DNA of 64,000 bases from Candidatus Limiplasma pullicola (GCA_018710985.1 DVIV01000001.1:62001-126000); one strand, 5' to 3'; positions 50,249 through 58,863 are shown, numbered from the stretch's first letter. Numbers and translations are program-made. The notes: a model not told the origin generated them from the letters alone.

Positions 50249-51747
50249 TTGCGGTTCAACTCCTCCAGCTGTTCCTCCGACAGGTCGCCAAACTCGTCGG
50301 GGTCATAGGTCCGCTGCTCATATTGCTGCTCGATCACGCGCTTGACGGGCTGCGCCGGGCGGGCCGCGTCCTTCTGCGCGGACTGGAAGCGCTCGTGCTC
50401 GGCGCGCGCCGCCTCCACGGTGAGCGCGCCCGCCTCGCGCCAGCCCTGCAGCAGGCGGTTCATGTAGGGCATGGGCCTGTCCACCCCGCGCGCGAACTCT
50501 GCCGCCAGGTCCACCAGCTCCTCCGGCACGCCCCAATCCGCCTGCCAGGTCAGAAGCAGCTCCCGGTTGGCCTGCGTGCAGCCGCCGCGGTGGCCGCACA
50601 GGTCCATCAGCTCGCGGATGCGCCGGTTCAGCGCCCGCACCTGCGCAAGATGTCCCTCGATGGCCTCCGCCGTGGTCAGGCCCTTGGCGTTCCAGGCTTC
50701 CAGTAGCGCCGCCACGTTGTCCAGCGAATGCGCCCTGCCGCTGGCGGCCACCTCGCGGGCCGCCAGCAGCGCCGCCTCGTGCCCGCCCAGAGCCGTCAGC
50801 CCCCGGTACAGCCGGCGCATTCCCTCGTCCACCACGGCGCGGCTGATGCCCAGCACCTGAAGCAGCTCGCGGATGCGCGCGGTCTCCTCCTGCTCGGCGT
50901 CCAGCGTGCGCTCGACCGCCCTGCCGGTGGTGGCCTGTCCGCCGCTGCGGCTGCGGATGCCTTCCAATACCTTGTCCAGATAGCCGAAGGTGGGCGAGCC
51001 CTTGGTGGTTTCGCGGCAGGCGGCTTCGACGGCCTTTGGCTCAAAGCCCCACTTCTCCGTCCATTTGAGATACAGGTCCACCTCGTCCATGGAAGGGCTG
51101 CGGCGCATGCCCAGGCGGCTGAGCACCCGGCGCGCGCCCTTGATGGCCGCCTCGGACCGCTGGAACACCGCCTCGGCCTCCTCAATGGTGGAAATATGCT
51201 CCTGCGCCAGTTCCGCCGCCAGCTTCTGGGCGGCCTTGAAGCTGAAATTGATCCCGCGCGTGGTGATCATGTGCTGAATGAGCATGAGCACCACCTCGGC
51301 GGGCAGTTTCAGCTGCTCCACCCATTCGTAGGCCAGCACGGTTTCGCCGCCATGGAGCTTGCGCCGCTCGCCGAAGGCGGCGTATACCGCCTGGGCAAAG
51401 GCCTCATAGGCCTCGTCGCGCGGGGCCTCCCGGCGCTTGAGCATGGCCTGCTGCACGTTCAAAAACCGATAGACGGGCGGGCTGTCCTTCACCCGCTCCA
51501 CCAGGCGGCAGCGCTCCCAATAGCGCATGGCGCTCTCCACCTCGTCACGGGACAGCGCCAGCGAGCGGGCCACGTCGTCCAGAAGGTCGCCCTCCTCCTG
51601 CGCCCCGCCGTGCGCGCACATCAGGCCGTAAAGATACACCTTGACATGGCTGTCGGGCGCGGCGGGCATGTATTCGCAGAAAAAGGCGTTGGGCACCGCC
51701 GTGGCGTCCCACAGCAGGCCGCCGCGCTCGGCTTCAAAGGTTGGCAT
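50245..51747 (-). CDS. DnaD-domain replication initiation protein
   Basis: Primosomal protein of 500 residues acting with DnaA and the helicase loader. The N-terminal part (about 1-110) is a winged-helix domain (DLLDDVARSLALSRDEVESAMRYW). The middle (about 190-260) is a DnaD/DnaB-like C-terminal domain with the W-x-x-KWGF-type YLKWTEKWGFEP and FGYLDKVLEGI motif. A second related module (about 370-450, GYLDKIL-like PYMNRLLQGWREAG) follows. The start is ATG at 51747; a TTG at 51771 is possible. Own promoter, with dnaI translationally coupled downstream. Confidence 0.88.
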   Translation of the reverse strand: MPTFEAERGGLLWDATAVPNAFFCEYMPAAPDSHVKVYLYGLMCAHGGAQEEGDLLDDVARSLALSRDEVESAMRYWERCRLVERVKDSPPVYRFLNVQQAMLKRREAPRDEAYEAFAQAVYAAFGERRKLHGGETVLAYEWVEQLKLPAEVVLMLIQHMITTRGINFSFKAAQKLAAELAQEHISTIEEAEAVFQRSEAAIKGARRVLSRLGMRRSPSMDEVDLYLKWTEKWGFEPKAVEAACRETTKGSPTFGYLDKVLEGIRSRSGGQATTGRAVERTLDAEQEETARIRELLQVLGISRAVVDEGMRRLYRGLTALGGHEAALLAAREVAASGRAHSLDNVAALLEAWNAKGLTTAEAIEGHLAQVRALNRRIRELMDLCGHRGGCTQANRELLLTWQADWGVPEELVDLAAEFARGVDRPMPYMNRLLQGWREAGALTVEAARAEHERFQSAQKDAARPAQPVKRVIEQQYEQRTYDPDEFGDLSEEQLEELNRK

Positions 51748-51781
51748 GCGGCATTCCGGCTCCTTTCGCAAGGGTAGGATC

Positions 51782-51810
51782 AGTATACCACATTTTTGCC
51801 CGGCGCGGAA
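51782..51810 (-). promoter_or_regulatory. Promoter of dnaD-dnaI
   Basis: On the minus strand TTCCGC (51810-51805), a 17-base spacer and TATACT (51787-51782) preceded by TGG (extended -10). Confidence 0.5.
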
Positions 51811-51815
51811 GCGCG

Positions 51816-51849
51816 CAAAAAAGGCCGCCCGGCGAACTGCCGGGCGGCC
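51816..51849 (-). terminator. Terminator of the ABC importer operon
   Basis: Hairpin at 51823-51849 (11-base-pair GC stem); on the minus strand it is followed by six U residues (51822-51817). It is the distal of two near-identical hairpins. Confidence 0.75.
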
Positions 51850-52043
51850 CAGACTGCTGACAAAGTGCGGGGTGCAGGGGGATCATCCCCCTGCCGGGGT
51901 TTGGGGCAGAGCCCCAAGCCCTTATGCCGCAGCATTTCTTGCGAGCGTTGCGAGCGCCCGTAGGGCGCAAGAAACGCGACTCTCTCCAAAATCAAGGGTT
52001 TTTCAGCAGCCTGAAGGGCCGCCCGGCGAAATGCCGGGCGGCC
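51823..52043. repeat. Fold-back intergenic repeat with duplicated terminator hairpin
   Basis: This fills most of the 320-base gap between dnaD and the ABC ATPase gene; no coding frame in it looks real. Two 27-base copies of the same GC-rich hairpin (51823-51849 and 52017-52043) bound about 165 bases that begin and end with an inverted AGACTGCTGA / TCAGCAGCCT. The inside folds into at least three further hairpins: 51874-51894, 51898-51921 and 51935-51974. The layout resembles intergenic MITE/REP-type elements of Clostridia. Confidence 0.75.
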
Positions 52044-52067
52044 CCTGTCCGCGCCTTTCCCTGCCCC

Positions 52068-53147
52068 TTACAGCAGGTGCGCGCAGTCCTTGTCAAACGA
52101 GATGGCGGCATGCTCGCCGACCTCAAAGACGCGCTTGTTGAGGGGGCAGCTGTCGGTGATTTTCACCAGCGTGCCATCCGTAAGGCGCACATGGTAGTTC
52201 TGATAGCTGCCCATGAAGCAGCTCAGCTCCACCGTGCAGGGCAGCAGGCCCTCCGGGGCAATCCGGATGGCCTCCGGCCGCAGCACGATCTCGCCCTCCG
52301 CGCCTGCGTTGCGGGGCGTGTCGGTCTCCACGGTCACCTCGCGCCCTTCCACCGTTACGACGCAGTCCTTCCCCTGCATGCCCTTGACGGTTCCCTTGAT
52401 GAAGTTAGCCTCGCCGATGAAGTCGGCCACGAATTCGTCGGTGGGGTGATAGTAGATGTCCTTGGGGCTGCCCATCTGGGCCACGACGCCCTTTTTCATA
52501 ATGATGATCTCGTCGGAGATGGACATGGCCTCGGACTGGTCATGGGTGACGTAGATGGCGGTGATGCCCAGCTTCTGCTGGATGCGGCGGATCTCGGTGC
52601 GCATGGTCACGCGCAGCTTGGCGTCCAGGTTGGACAGCGGCTCGTCAAAGAGCAGTACGCCGGGCTCGACCACCAGCGCGCGGGCCAGCGCCACGCGCTG
52701 CTGCTGGCCGCCGGAGAGCTGGTTGGTCATGCGGCTTTCCATGCCGCCCATCTCCACCAGATCCAGGATGGTCTTAACCCGCTGCTCGATCTCCGCCTTG
52801 GGGACCTTGCGCAGCTTGAGGCCGTAGGCCACGTTGTCAAACACATTGTAATGAGGGAACAGCGCATAGCTCTGGAACACCATGGCGGTGTCGCGCTTGT
52901 TGGGGGTCAGCTCGTTGATGGGCTGGCCGCCCAGGTAGATTTCGCCCTCGTCCGGGCTCTCAAAGCCGGCCACCATGCGCAGCGTCGTCGTCTTTCCGCA
53001 GCCGGAAGGGCCCAGAAGCGTCACGAAGCTGCCCGGCGCAATGTCCAGCGACACATCATGCACGGCGTAAAAATCCTTGCCGGTCTTGGGGTCCTTGTAG
53101 ATCTTGGAAATGTGGTCAAGGCGAACGCCCTTGCTGTCCTTAGGCAT
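52068..53147 (-). CDS. ABC transporter ATP-binding protein (ferric/polyamine-type, FbpC/PotA-like)
   Basis: Energises the importer encoded with it. The product is 359 residues. Walker A GPSGCGKTT, Q-loop, signature LSGGQQQRVALARAL and Walker B LLFDEPLSNLD are intact. A C-terminal TOBE domain (about 250-355) follows, as in FbpC, PotA and other CUT1/MOI-type ATPases. It overlaps the permease gene by eight bases. It is the last gene of the operon, ending before the terminator hairpins. Confidence 0.9.
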   Translation of the reverse strand: MPKDSKGVRLDHISKIYKDPKTGKDFYAVHDVSLDIAPGSFVTLLGPSGCGKTTTLRMVAGFESPDEGEIYLGGQPINELTPNKRDTAMVFQSYALFPHYNVFDNVAYGLKLRKVPKAEIEQRVKTILDLVEMGGMESRMTNQLSGGQQQRVALARALVVEPGVLLFDEPLSNLDAKLRVTMRTEIRRIQQKLGITAIYVTHDQSEAMSISDEIIIMKKGVVAQMGSPKDIYYHPTDEFVADFIGEANFIKGTVKGMQGKDCVVTVEGREVTVETDTPRNAGAEGEIVLRPEAIRIAPEGLLPCTVELSCFMGSYQNYHVRLTDGTLVKITDSCPLNKRVFEVGEHAAISFDKDCAHLL

Positions 53148-54858
53148 CTTCGCTGCCTCCCTTTATCTTTCTGCTGGTGCCAAAATACTTGGTCACGAGG
53201 TTCATGATCACGATGGACGCGTACACGATGGCGATCAAAATGGTCGCGTAGGCGCAGGCCACGCCGTACTTGCCCTTCTCGGCGAACTCGTTGATCTGCG
53301 TGGTGATGAGCAGGTACTGCGGCGTCACCAGCAGGATGATGGCGCTGATGGCGGTGATGGAGCGCACGAAGGTGGTGACCAGGCCGCTTAAGAAGCTGTC
53401 CTTGATCAGCGGCAGCGTCACGGAGGTGAACACCTTGCCGCTGCCCGCGCCCAGGTCGTAGGCGCTTTCCTCGATGGACTTGTCGATCTGCCGAAGCGCC
53501 GAGATGCCGCTGCGCGTGCCTACCGGCAGGCTGCGCACGATAAAGACGATGACCAGAATCGCGCCCGTGCCGTAGAGCCCCTGCAAAAAGCCCGTGTGGA
53601 ACACGCCGTTGGCAAAGCCGCGGATGTAGCCCACGCCCAGCACCGTGCCGGGCACGGCCATGGCCAGCATGCTGGCAAACTCAATAAGGCCCTTGGTGCG
53701 GAACTTCTTTTTGACCACCAGATAGCTGATGATCATGGACAGCAGCGCGGTGATGGGCGAGGCGATCAGGCTCAATACGAACGAATCGCGGAACGCCTTG
53801 AGGCCGCTGTACTTGAACATGTATTCAAAATGCTTGAAGGACAGCGAATAGTCGCGGCCCCAGAGGTTGAACAGCGCGCCGAAGGGGATGCTGACATACA
53901 TCAGGATCACGAACGCGGAAAACAGCGAGCACAGGATCGTCAGCGGGCGGGTCACGCTCTTGTCGGCGATGAGCATGCGCGCGCGGCTGGCCTTGCCGGT
54001 GAGGGTGGCGTAGGTGCGCTTCTCCAGATAGTACTTCTGAATCAGGAACAGGATGAGCGTCAGGCTCAAAAGCACCACGGCCATGGCGCTCGCGCCCGCC
54101 TTGTCGTAGGCGCCGGTCACCTGCAGATAGATGGTGGTGGCCAAGGTATCGAAGCTGCCGCCGATCATCATGGGGTTGGCAAAGTCGGCCACGGACTCGA
54201 TGAACGTGACCAGAAACGCGTTGCCCAGGCCCGGCAGCAGCAGCGGGAACGTCACCGTGGTAAAGACCTTCCAGCGGCTGGCGCCCATGTCGCGGCTGGC
54301 CTCCTCCAGCGAGGGGTCGATGTTTTTGAGCAGGCCCTTGAGCATCATGTAGCAGACGGGGAAGAACGTCAGGATCTGCACGATGGCGATGCCGTGCAGG
54401 CCGTAGATGTTGCTGTCGTAGATGCCCAGGAGGCTTCGCGTGATGATGCCGCCGCGGCCGAAGAGCAGAATCATGCTCAGCGACAGCACGAACGGCGGGG
54501 ACACCACCGGCAGCATGCTCACGATATTGAACATCCGGCGCACCACGCGCAGGCGGATGCTCACATACACGTCCACATAGGCAAACAGAAGGCCCAGCGC
54601 GGTGGAGCCCAAACCCACGATGAAGCCAAGCTCCAGCGTGTTGGTAAACGCCGTGCGGAAACGGCCCATGTCCAGGACGCGGCTGAATACGTCCAGCGTG
54701 AAGCGTCCCTCCGATACCACGCTGTCAATCAGCAGCATGGCCAGCGGATAGAGGATGAACAAAGCCAGGAAAATCAGCAGCACCACGATGGTGGAGACCA
54801 TCACCGGGTCGCCGAAGAGCTTTTTGCGGTCCAGCCTTGCGCTCTGCGCCTTGACCAA
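53140..54858 (-). CDS. Fused ABC permease (FbpB-like, 12 TM)
   Basis: Inner-membrane permease of 572 residues made of two fused BPD_transp_1 halves with about twelve helices. EAA loops are visible in each half: EEASRDMGASRWKVFTTVTFPLL and EESAYDLGAGSGKVFTSVTLPLI. The double-length form is typical of ferric iron (FbpB/SfuB) importers. The start appears to be TTG at 54858, nine bases after AAAAGGAGG; no ATG fits. It lies between the binding protein and ATPase genes. Confidence 0.9.
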   Translation of the reverse strand: MVKAQSARLDRKKLFGDPVMVSTIVVLLIFLALFILYPLAMLLIDSVVSEGRFTLDVFSRVLDMGRFRTAFTNTLELGFIVGLGSTALGLLFAYVDVYVSIRLRVVRRMFNIVSMLPVVSPPFVLSLSMILLFGRGGIITRSLLGIYDSNIYGLHGIAIVQILTFFPVCYMMLKGLLKNIDPSLEEASRDMGASRWKVFTTVTFPLLLPGLGNAFLVTFIESVADFANPMMIGGSFDTLATTIYLQVTGAYDKAGASAMAVVLLSLTLILFLIQKYYLEKRTYATLTGKASRARMLIADKSVTRPLTILCSLFSAFVILMYVSIPFGALFNLWGRDYSLSFKHFEYMFKYSGLKAFRDSFVLSLIASPITALLSMIISYLVVKKKFRTKGLIEFASMLAMAVPGTVLGVGYIRGFANGVFHTGFLQGLYGTGAILVIVFIVRSLPVGTRSGISALRQIDKSIEESAYDLGAGSGKVFTSVTLPLIKDSFLSGLVTTFVRSITAISAIILLVTPQYLLITTQINEFAEKGKYGVACAYATILIAIVYASIVIMNLVTKYFGTSRKIKGGSEDA

Positions 54859-54885
54859 GCGTATCTACCTCCTTTTCCCCAGAGA

Positions 54886-54923
54886 CGGCGAGGGAGGATG
54901 ACGCAGCGTCATCCTCCCCGCCG
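54886..54923 (-). promoter_or_regulatory. Intercistronic hairpin between binding protein and permease genes
   Basis: A 17-base-pair GC-rich stem with a three-base loop and one bulged base, without a U-tract. Such stems commonly protect the upstream binding-protein mRNA and reduce downstream expression; that effect is inferred. Confidence 0.7.
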
Positions 54924-54940
54924 ACACAGAATTCGTTCGG

Positions 54941-56017
54941 TTATTCGGTCTGGAAGCGGTCGTCCGCGGCGGCGCCGAGGGCGTTGAAGTAGTCCTCAAC
55001 GTACTTGGAGGTGTTGTTCTTGGCGTCCTCAAAATCGTAGTCGATCACGTTTTCGGGGTCCAGGCCGAAGGCGGTGGCCTCCTCAGGCTGCTCGGCGTTG
55101 TCGATCACCAGGAACTGGAAGCTCTCGTTCTCCTTGGCGATGTTGACGCAATCCGGGCTGAGCGCGAACTCGATCCACAGCTTGGCGGCGTTGGGATGCT
55201 TGGCGCCCTTGAAGATGGCGGTGGCGCCGATCTCAAAGCTGGTGCCGCTGGAGGGGATCACCAGGCTGATGTTGTCATAGCCGTCCAGGATCTGGGTGAT
55301 GCCGTCATGCAGGAAGCCGATGCCGATGACGCACTCGCCGATGCCGACCTTCTTGGAGGGGCCGGAGCCCGACTTGGTGTACTGGGCGATGTTCTTGTCC
55401 AGCTCCACGAAGTACTCCATGGCCTCGTCATGGCCCTTCATCTGCACCATGGTGTTGATGACCAGCTTGGCGGTGCCGGCGGTGTTGGGGTTGGACAGCC
55501 AGATCAGGCCCTTGTATTCGGGCTTGAGCAGGTCGTCCCAGTCCTTGGGCTCTTCCAGGCCCAGGCGCTCCAGCTCCTCGGTGTTGCACATGAAGCCCAG
55601 GATGCCCTTGTAGATGCCGTACCAGCAGCCGTCCTTGTCGCGGTACATGTCGCCCAGCAGGTGGCTGGCGTTCGCGGCCTCGTAGGGTTCCAGCAGGCCC
55701 TTGGCCACGGACTCGTTATACGGATCGGTGGTGCCGCCGAACCACACGTCGGCGCTGGGATTGCCGTTTTCCTCCTCGATCTTGGCGGCAACCTCGCCGG
55801 TGGAGAGGCGCTGACGGTTGACGGTGATGCCGAAGAGCTCCTGGAACTTGTCGCAGGCGGCGTTGAGGTAGGCTTCCTCGCAGCTGCCGTACACGGTCAG
55901 CTCGCCCTCGGCCTTGGCGGCATCGATAAGCGCCTGGTCATAGCCCTCGGCCGAAGCCGCGCCGCACAGGCCCATCGCCATCACAGCCACCAGAAGAAGC
56001 GCCAACAGTTTTTTCAT
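54941..56017 (-). CDS. ABC substrate-binding protein (ferric iron / AfuA-like)
   Basis: Extracytoplasmic binding protein of 358 residues, type 2 periplasmic-binding fold. A signal peptide spans 1-24 (ASA-E cleavage), with no proper lipobox although a cysteine is present (MGLCG). Conserved features of the Fe(III)/AfuA group: ELTVYGSCEEAY opening, SADVWFGGTTDPY, WYGIYKGILGFMCN, and GLIWLSNPNTAGTAKL. The ligand could be ferric iron, a phosphonate or another anion; iron is the first guess because of the FbpB-like fused permease. It is the first gene of the operon and has a good promoter. Confidence 0.85.
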   Translation of the reverse strand: MKKLLALLLVAVMAMGLCGAASAEGYDQALIDAAKAEGELTVYGSCEEAYLNAACDKFQELFGITVNRQRLSTGEVAAKIEEENGNPSADVWFGGTTDPYNESVAKGLLEPYEAANASHLLGDMYRDKDGCWYGIYKGILGFMCNTEELERLGLEEPKDWDDLLKPEYKGLIWLSNPNTAGTAKLVINTMVQMKGHDEAMEYFVELDKNIAQYTKSGSGPSKKVGIGECVIGIGFLHDGITQILDGYDNISLVIPSSGTSFEIGATAIFKGAKHPNAAKLWIEFALSPDCVNIAKENESFQFLVIDNAEQPEEATAFGLDPENVIDYDFEDAKNNTSKYVEDYFNALGAAADDRFQTE

Positions 56018-56097
56018 GAGAAACCACGTCCTTTCTCCAAATTTCCCCTTGGTTATCGATTTGTTTTTCCGCCTTTGCCATTCGAATTCGTGCCCTT

Positions 56098-56127
56098 ATC
56101 ATAGCACCGGCAAGCCAAGATTGTCAA
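56098..56127 (-). promoter_or_regulatory. Promoter of the ABC importer
   Basis: On the minus strand a perfect TTGACA (56127-56122), an 18-base spacer and TATGAT (56103-56098). No convincing Fur box was recognised. Confidence 0.75.
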
Positions 56128-56195
56128 TAGTCTCACAAGCGATCTGAACAAAAGAAAGAAATTTTTCCGAACGTTCAGGTTTTTTCTCTCACTCT

Positions 56196-56223
56196 TTGCC
56201 ACGGCGGCTTCCTGTGTTATAAT
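56196..56223 (+). promoter_or_regulatory. Promoter of the beta-lactamase-fold gene
   Basis: TTGCCA at 56196-56201, 16-base spacer, perfect TATAAT at 56218-56223. Confidence 0.65.
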
Positions 56224-56282
56224 GGAGCAAAAGGAAAGAAAGCGCCGGGCCGGAGCAGGCCGGGCTTTGGGAGGAAACGCCT

Positions 56283-57338
56283 ATGTGGAAAGCGGTGGAC
56301 GATCTGTTGGCGCGCGGTGTGACGGAGGGCATCTTTCCCGGCTGCGCCATGGCGGCAGGGCAGGGAACGCGGGTTTTGTTCACCAGCGTGCACGGCACGC
56401 TGGCGCAGGGGGACGCGCGCGGTGTGACGCACACCACGCGCTACGACGTGGGCCTGCTGACCGAGGTGATGGCCACGGTGCCGCTCATGCTCTACGCGCT
56501 GGAGCGGGGCCTGGTCAGCCTGGACGACCGGCTGGGCCGCTGGCTGGACGATGTGCCGCAGGACAAGCGCGAGATCACGCTTCTGCACCTTTTGACCCAC
56601 ACCTCGGGCATGAGCGCGTCCTTCCTGCTGTCGCAGGAGGCCGAAAGCGGCCGGGATGCGCTGGGGGCGCTCATGCGCCACCCGCTGTCGGGAAGCGTGG
56701 GCGGCAAGGTGCGCGATTCCGCGATGGGCTTCATCCTGCTGGGCTTTTTGCTGGAGCGGGTGTTCGGCATGCCGCTGGACGAGGCGGTGAAGCGCTTTGT
56801 GACCGCACCGCTGCGCATGCCCAGCACCGGCTACCTGCCCGCGGGCGACGACGTGGCCCCCGCCGGCGGGGAAAGCGAGGGAGCGGAGTGGCAGGCGGGC
56901 CAGCCGCAGGACGGCAACGCGCGCTTTCTGCATGGCGTAGCCGGGCACGCGGGCCTGTTTACAGATCTGGAGGATATTATCCGCTACGCCTCCATGCTGG
57001 CGGGTGACGGCCGCAACGAGGAGGGCGTGGTCTTTTCCTACCGCTCCATCCACCTGGCTACCACCGAGCGCACGCGCGGGCTGAACGAGGCGCGGGGGTA
57101 CGGCTTCCGCATCACCAAGCGGTCGGACCCGTTTCTGGGGCACCTGTGGCCCAGCGACGGCTATGGCCTTGCGGACCCTGCCAGCGGTTCGCTCATCGCG
57201 GTCAGCCCGGACGACGGCTTTTTCGTGGCCCTGCTGCTCAACGGCCACGGCACGACCGACGACCGCCGGGAGATCACGCGCATGCACAAGCTGCTGCTCA
57301 ACGCGGCCTACGCGGCCTTCCAGCACGACGAGGAGTAA
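56283..57338 (+). CDS. Serine beta-lactamase-fold protein without catalytic motifs
   Basis: Class C beta-lactamase/PBP-like fold of 351 residues by pattern: a YDVGLLTEVMAT segment, ERGLVSLDDRLGRWL, LLHLLTHTSGM, SAMGFILLGFLLERVFG and a GVAGHAGLFTDLEDI ending. The active-site S-x-x-K is replaced by LLTE (58-61), and the Y-x-N motif by DSA (145-147). There is no signal peptide, so it is cytoplasmic. It is predicted to be a non-hydrolytic relative. GGAGGAAACGCCT precedes the ATG at 56283; the gene stands alone with its own promoter and terminator. Confidence 0.82.
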   Translation: MWKAVDDLLARGVTEGIFPGCAMAAGQGTRVLFTSVHGTLAQGDARGVTHTTRYDVGLLTEVMATVPLMLYALERGLVSLDDRLGRWLDDVPQDKREITLLHLLTHTSGMSASFLLSQEAESGRDALGALMRHPLSGSVGGKVRDSAMGFILLGFLLERVFGMPLDEAVKRFVTAPLRMPSTGYLPAGDDVAPAGGESEGAEWQAGQPQDGNARFLHGVAGHAGLFTDLEDIIRYASMLAGDGRNEEGVVFSYRSIHLATTERTRGLNEARGYGFRITKRSDPFLGHLWPSDGYGLADPASGSLIAVSPDDGFFVALLLNGHGTTDDRREITRMHKLLLNAAYAAFQHDEE

Positions 57339-57352
57339 ACGGCCCACGCGGC

Positions 57353-57390
57353 CAAAAAAAGAAGGGGCCATGGGATGCGCCCCTTCTTTT
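57353..57390. terminator. Bidirectional terminator
   Basis: GAAGGGGC (57361-57368) and GCCCCTTC (57379-57386) form a stem flanked by A-rich and T-rich runs, serving the convergent genes on both sides. Confidence 0.85.
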
Positions 57391-57397
57391 TGCGTAT

Positions 57398-58300
57398 TCA
57401 GCCGTTTCCGCCCGATTCATAATCAAACAGCACGATTTCCCCGGTGCGGGCGTCCACGAACGCGCCGCCGCTGATATGCGTATCGCCCAGATCCACCTCC
57501 ACCGCAAACTCCCACATGCGCCGGCCCGCATTGTCCTCCACCAGCCGCGCGCCCGCCTCGTCAAAATCCTCCGCCGCGCCCACGGCGGCCGCCCCGGCTC
57601 CGCTGAGGCCCAGCTCCTCCTGCGCGGCGGCCCGCATGATCTCCTTGGCCTCGGCCAGGCTCATGTCCTCCGGGCCGGGTTCAACCTCGCGCACATCCAT
57701 CCATACGCTGGCGTCCTCGTTCACCGGCGCGGGTGCGGGCGGCGTCTGCATGGGGCCGGAAGCCGCACTTTCCCGGGCCAGCGCCAGCGCCTCCTCCTGC
57801 CCCTCGTTCAGGGCGTAGAGCAGCTGCTCCTGCCCGTAGGCGGGGGCGGTCAGATCTTCGCCGCGCCAAAGCGCGGGGTCAAGGCCATCGTGGCTCCATG
57901 CGGCGGTCCTGCCGTCCGCCGTCTTTTCCACCGTGTACACGCCCGCACGCCCCGGGTCGATGTTCGCCAGGGCGCGGAAGGTCACGCGCCAGCCGTCGTC
58001 CGTTTCCTCATGCTCCGCGTGAAACAGACCCATGGTTTCCGCCGTCAGCCCATAGGCGTCCATCACGGCCTGCCGGGCCTGGTATTTTGCCTCCGCCTCG
58101 GGCGAGCGGGTCAGGGCATACACCGCCAGCGCGGAAACCGCTGCCAGCATCAGCGCAACCGCCAGAATCAGTCCGGCGGACATTCTTTTTTTCATTTTGG
58201 GTTCTCCTTTCGTCCGGGCAAGCACCGCGCTGCGGTTCCGCGGCTGCCAGCGCAGGCCGGACAGCTCGCGGTCCACGATCTCCCTTAGGCCGTCACGCAT
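57398..58300 (-). CDS. Anti-sigma factor-like membrane protein with PepSY-like C-terminus
   Basis: Membrane-anchored protein of 300 residues encoded directly after an ECF sigma gene and overlapping it by eight bases, the usual sigma/anti-sigma pairing. Residues 1-38 are a cytoplasmic segment, and residues about 40-64 a single membrane helix. The extracytoplasmic part (about 65-300) includes an EAKYQARQAVMDAYGL segment and a C-terminal PepSY-like region (MSLAEAKEIMRAAAQEELG ... GGAFVDARTGEIVLFDYE). The cytoplasmic segment resembles that of the large protein at 61268-63496, so both pairs descend from one module. Binding of the sigma factor is inferred. Confidence 0.75.
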   Translation of the reverse strand: MRDGLREIVDRELSGLRWQPRNRSAVLARTKGEPKMKKRMSAGLILAVALMLAAVSALAVYALTRSPEAEAKYQARQAVMDAYGLTAETMGLFHAEHEETDDGWRVTFRALANIDPGRAGVYTVEKTADGRTAAWSHDGLDPALWRGEDLTAPAYGQEQLLYALNEGQEEALALARESAASGPMQTPPAPAPVNEDASVWMDVREVEPGPEDMSLAEAKEIMRAAAQEELGLSGAGAAAVGAAEDFDEAGARLVEDNAGRRMWEFAVEVDLGDTHISGGAFVDARTGEIVLFDYESGGNG

Positions 58301-58802
58301 CGTAATACCACTCCTTCAACCTGTCCCGTAGCCTCCGGTTCGCGCGCCGGAGCCGCTGCTTTACCGCGCTTTGTGATATGCGCAGCGCCTGCGCCGCCTC
58401 CGCAATCGTCATTTCCTGATAGTAGCGCAGAAGCACGGCCTCCCGCTCGCGCAGGGGGAGTGCCATCACAGCCCGGATCACCTCGCCGTCCGGATGCGCG
58501 TCCTCCGCGCCCGCCTCCGGCAGGGCTTCCAGCGGCGTGCCGCGGTCCACATGCCGCAGCCATGCCGTTCGGTGATAATCGCGGCAGGTGTTGATGGCGA
58601 TGCGCATCAGCCAGGTGCGCTCGTCACACTCGCCGCGAAACGTCTCCAGCCTGCGCCACGCCTTGATAAAGGTGTCCTGCGCTGCGTCCTGCGCCAGGGA
58701 AGCGTCATGCAGATACAGACAGCACATGCGCACCAGCGCGTCGCCGTAGCGGCGCATCAGGTCCTCCAGCCTGTCTCCGCCCGGGCCCTTGGCGGTCGTC
58801 AT
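58293..58802 (-). CDS. ECF RNA polymerase sigma factor
   Basis: Alternative sigma factor of 169 residues. The region 2 helix pattern is clear (LVRMCCLYLHDASLAQDAAQDTFIKAWRR and the RTWLMRIAINTCRD -10-binding helix), as is the region 4 helix-turn-helix (LPLREREAVLLRYYQEMTIAEAA and SQSAVKQRLRR). The ATG at 58802 follows AAGGGGGTGAG; a GTG 18 bases upstream is less likely, because a CGTCTAAC -10 element lies right before it. It is cotranscribed with its anti-sigma gene. Confidence 0.92.
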   Translation of the reverse strand: MTTAKGPGGDRLEDLMRRYGDALVRMCCLYLHDASLAQDAAQDTFIKAWRRLETFRGECDERTWLMRIAINTCRDYHRTAWLRHVDRGTPLEALPEAGAEDAHPDGEVIRAVMALPLREREAVLLRYYQEMTIAEAAQALRISQSAVKQRLRRANRRLRDRLKEWYYDA

Positions 58803-58822
58803 GCCGCTCACCCCCTTCACCT

Positions 58823-58830
58823 GTTAGACG
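58823..58830 (-). promoter_or_regulatory. ECF-type -10 element, possible self-regulation
   Basis: CGTCTAAC on the minus strand resembles the -10 of ECF promoters and lies directly before the sigma gene. No clear partner -35 was recognised, so this is weak. Confidence 0.3.
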
Positions 58831-58863
58831 AGCTTCGCCGCCCCGGCGGACAGCTCCTGCCAG

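Noticed and set aside
49250-51747. Prophage replication module (DnaD plus DnaC-type loader)
   Set aside because: No integrase, terminase, capsid or repressor genes are nearby, and the pair is the normal chromosomal primosome set of Firmicutes.
51780-52067. Small coding gene in the dnaD-ABC gap
   Set aside because: The open frames there are made of hairpin repeats and have no ribosome site with a sensible protein.
53596-54987. 463-residue open frame opposite the ABC permease
   Set aside because: Shadow of the permease; the composition is typical of reverse-strand reading of hydrophobic coding sequence.
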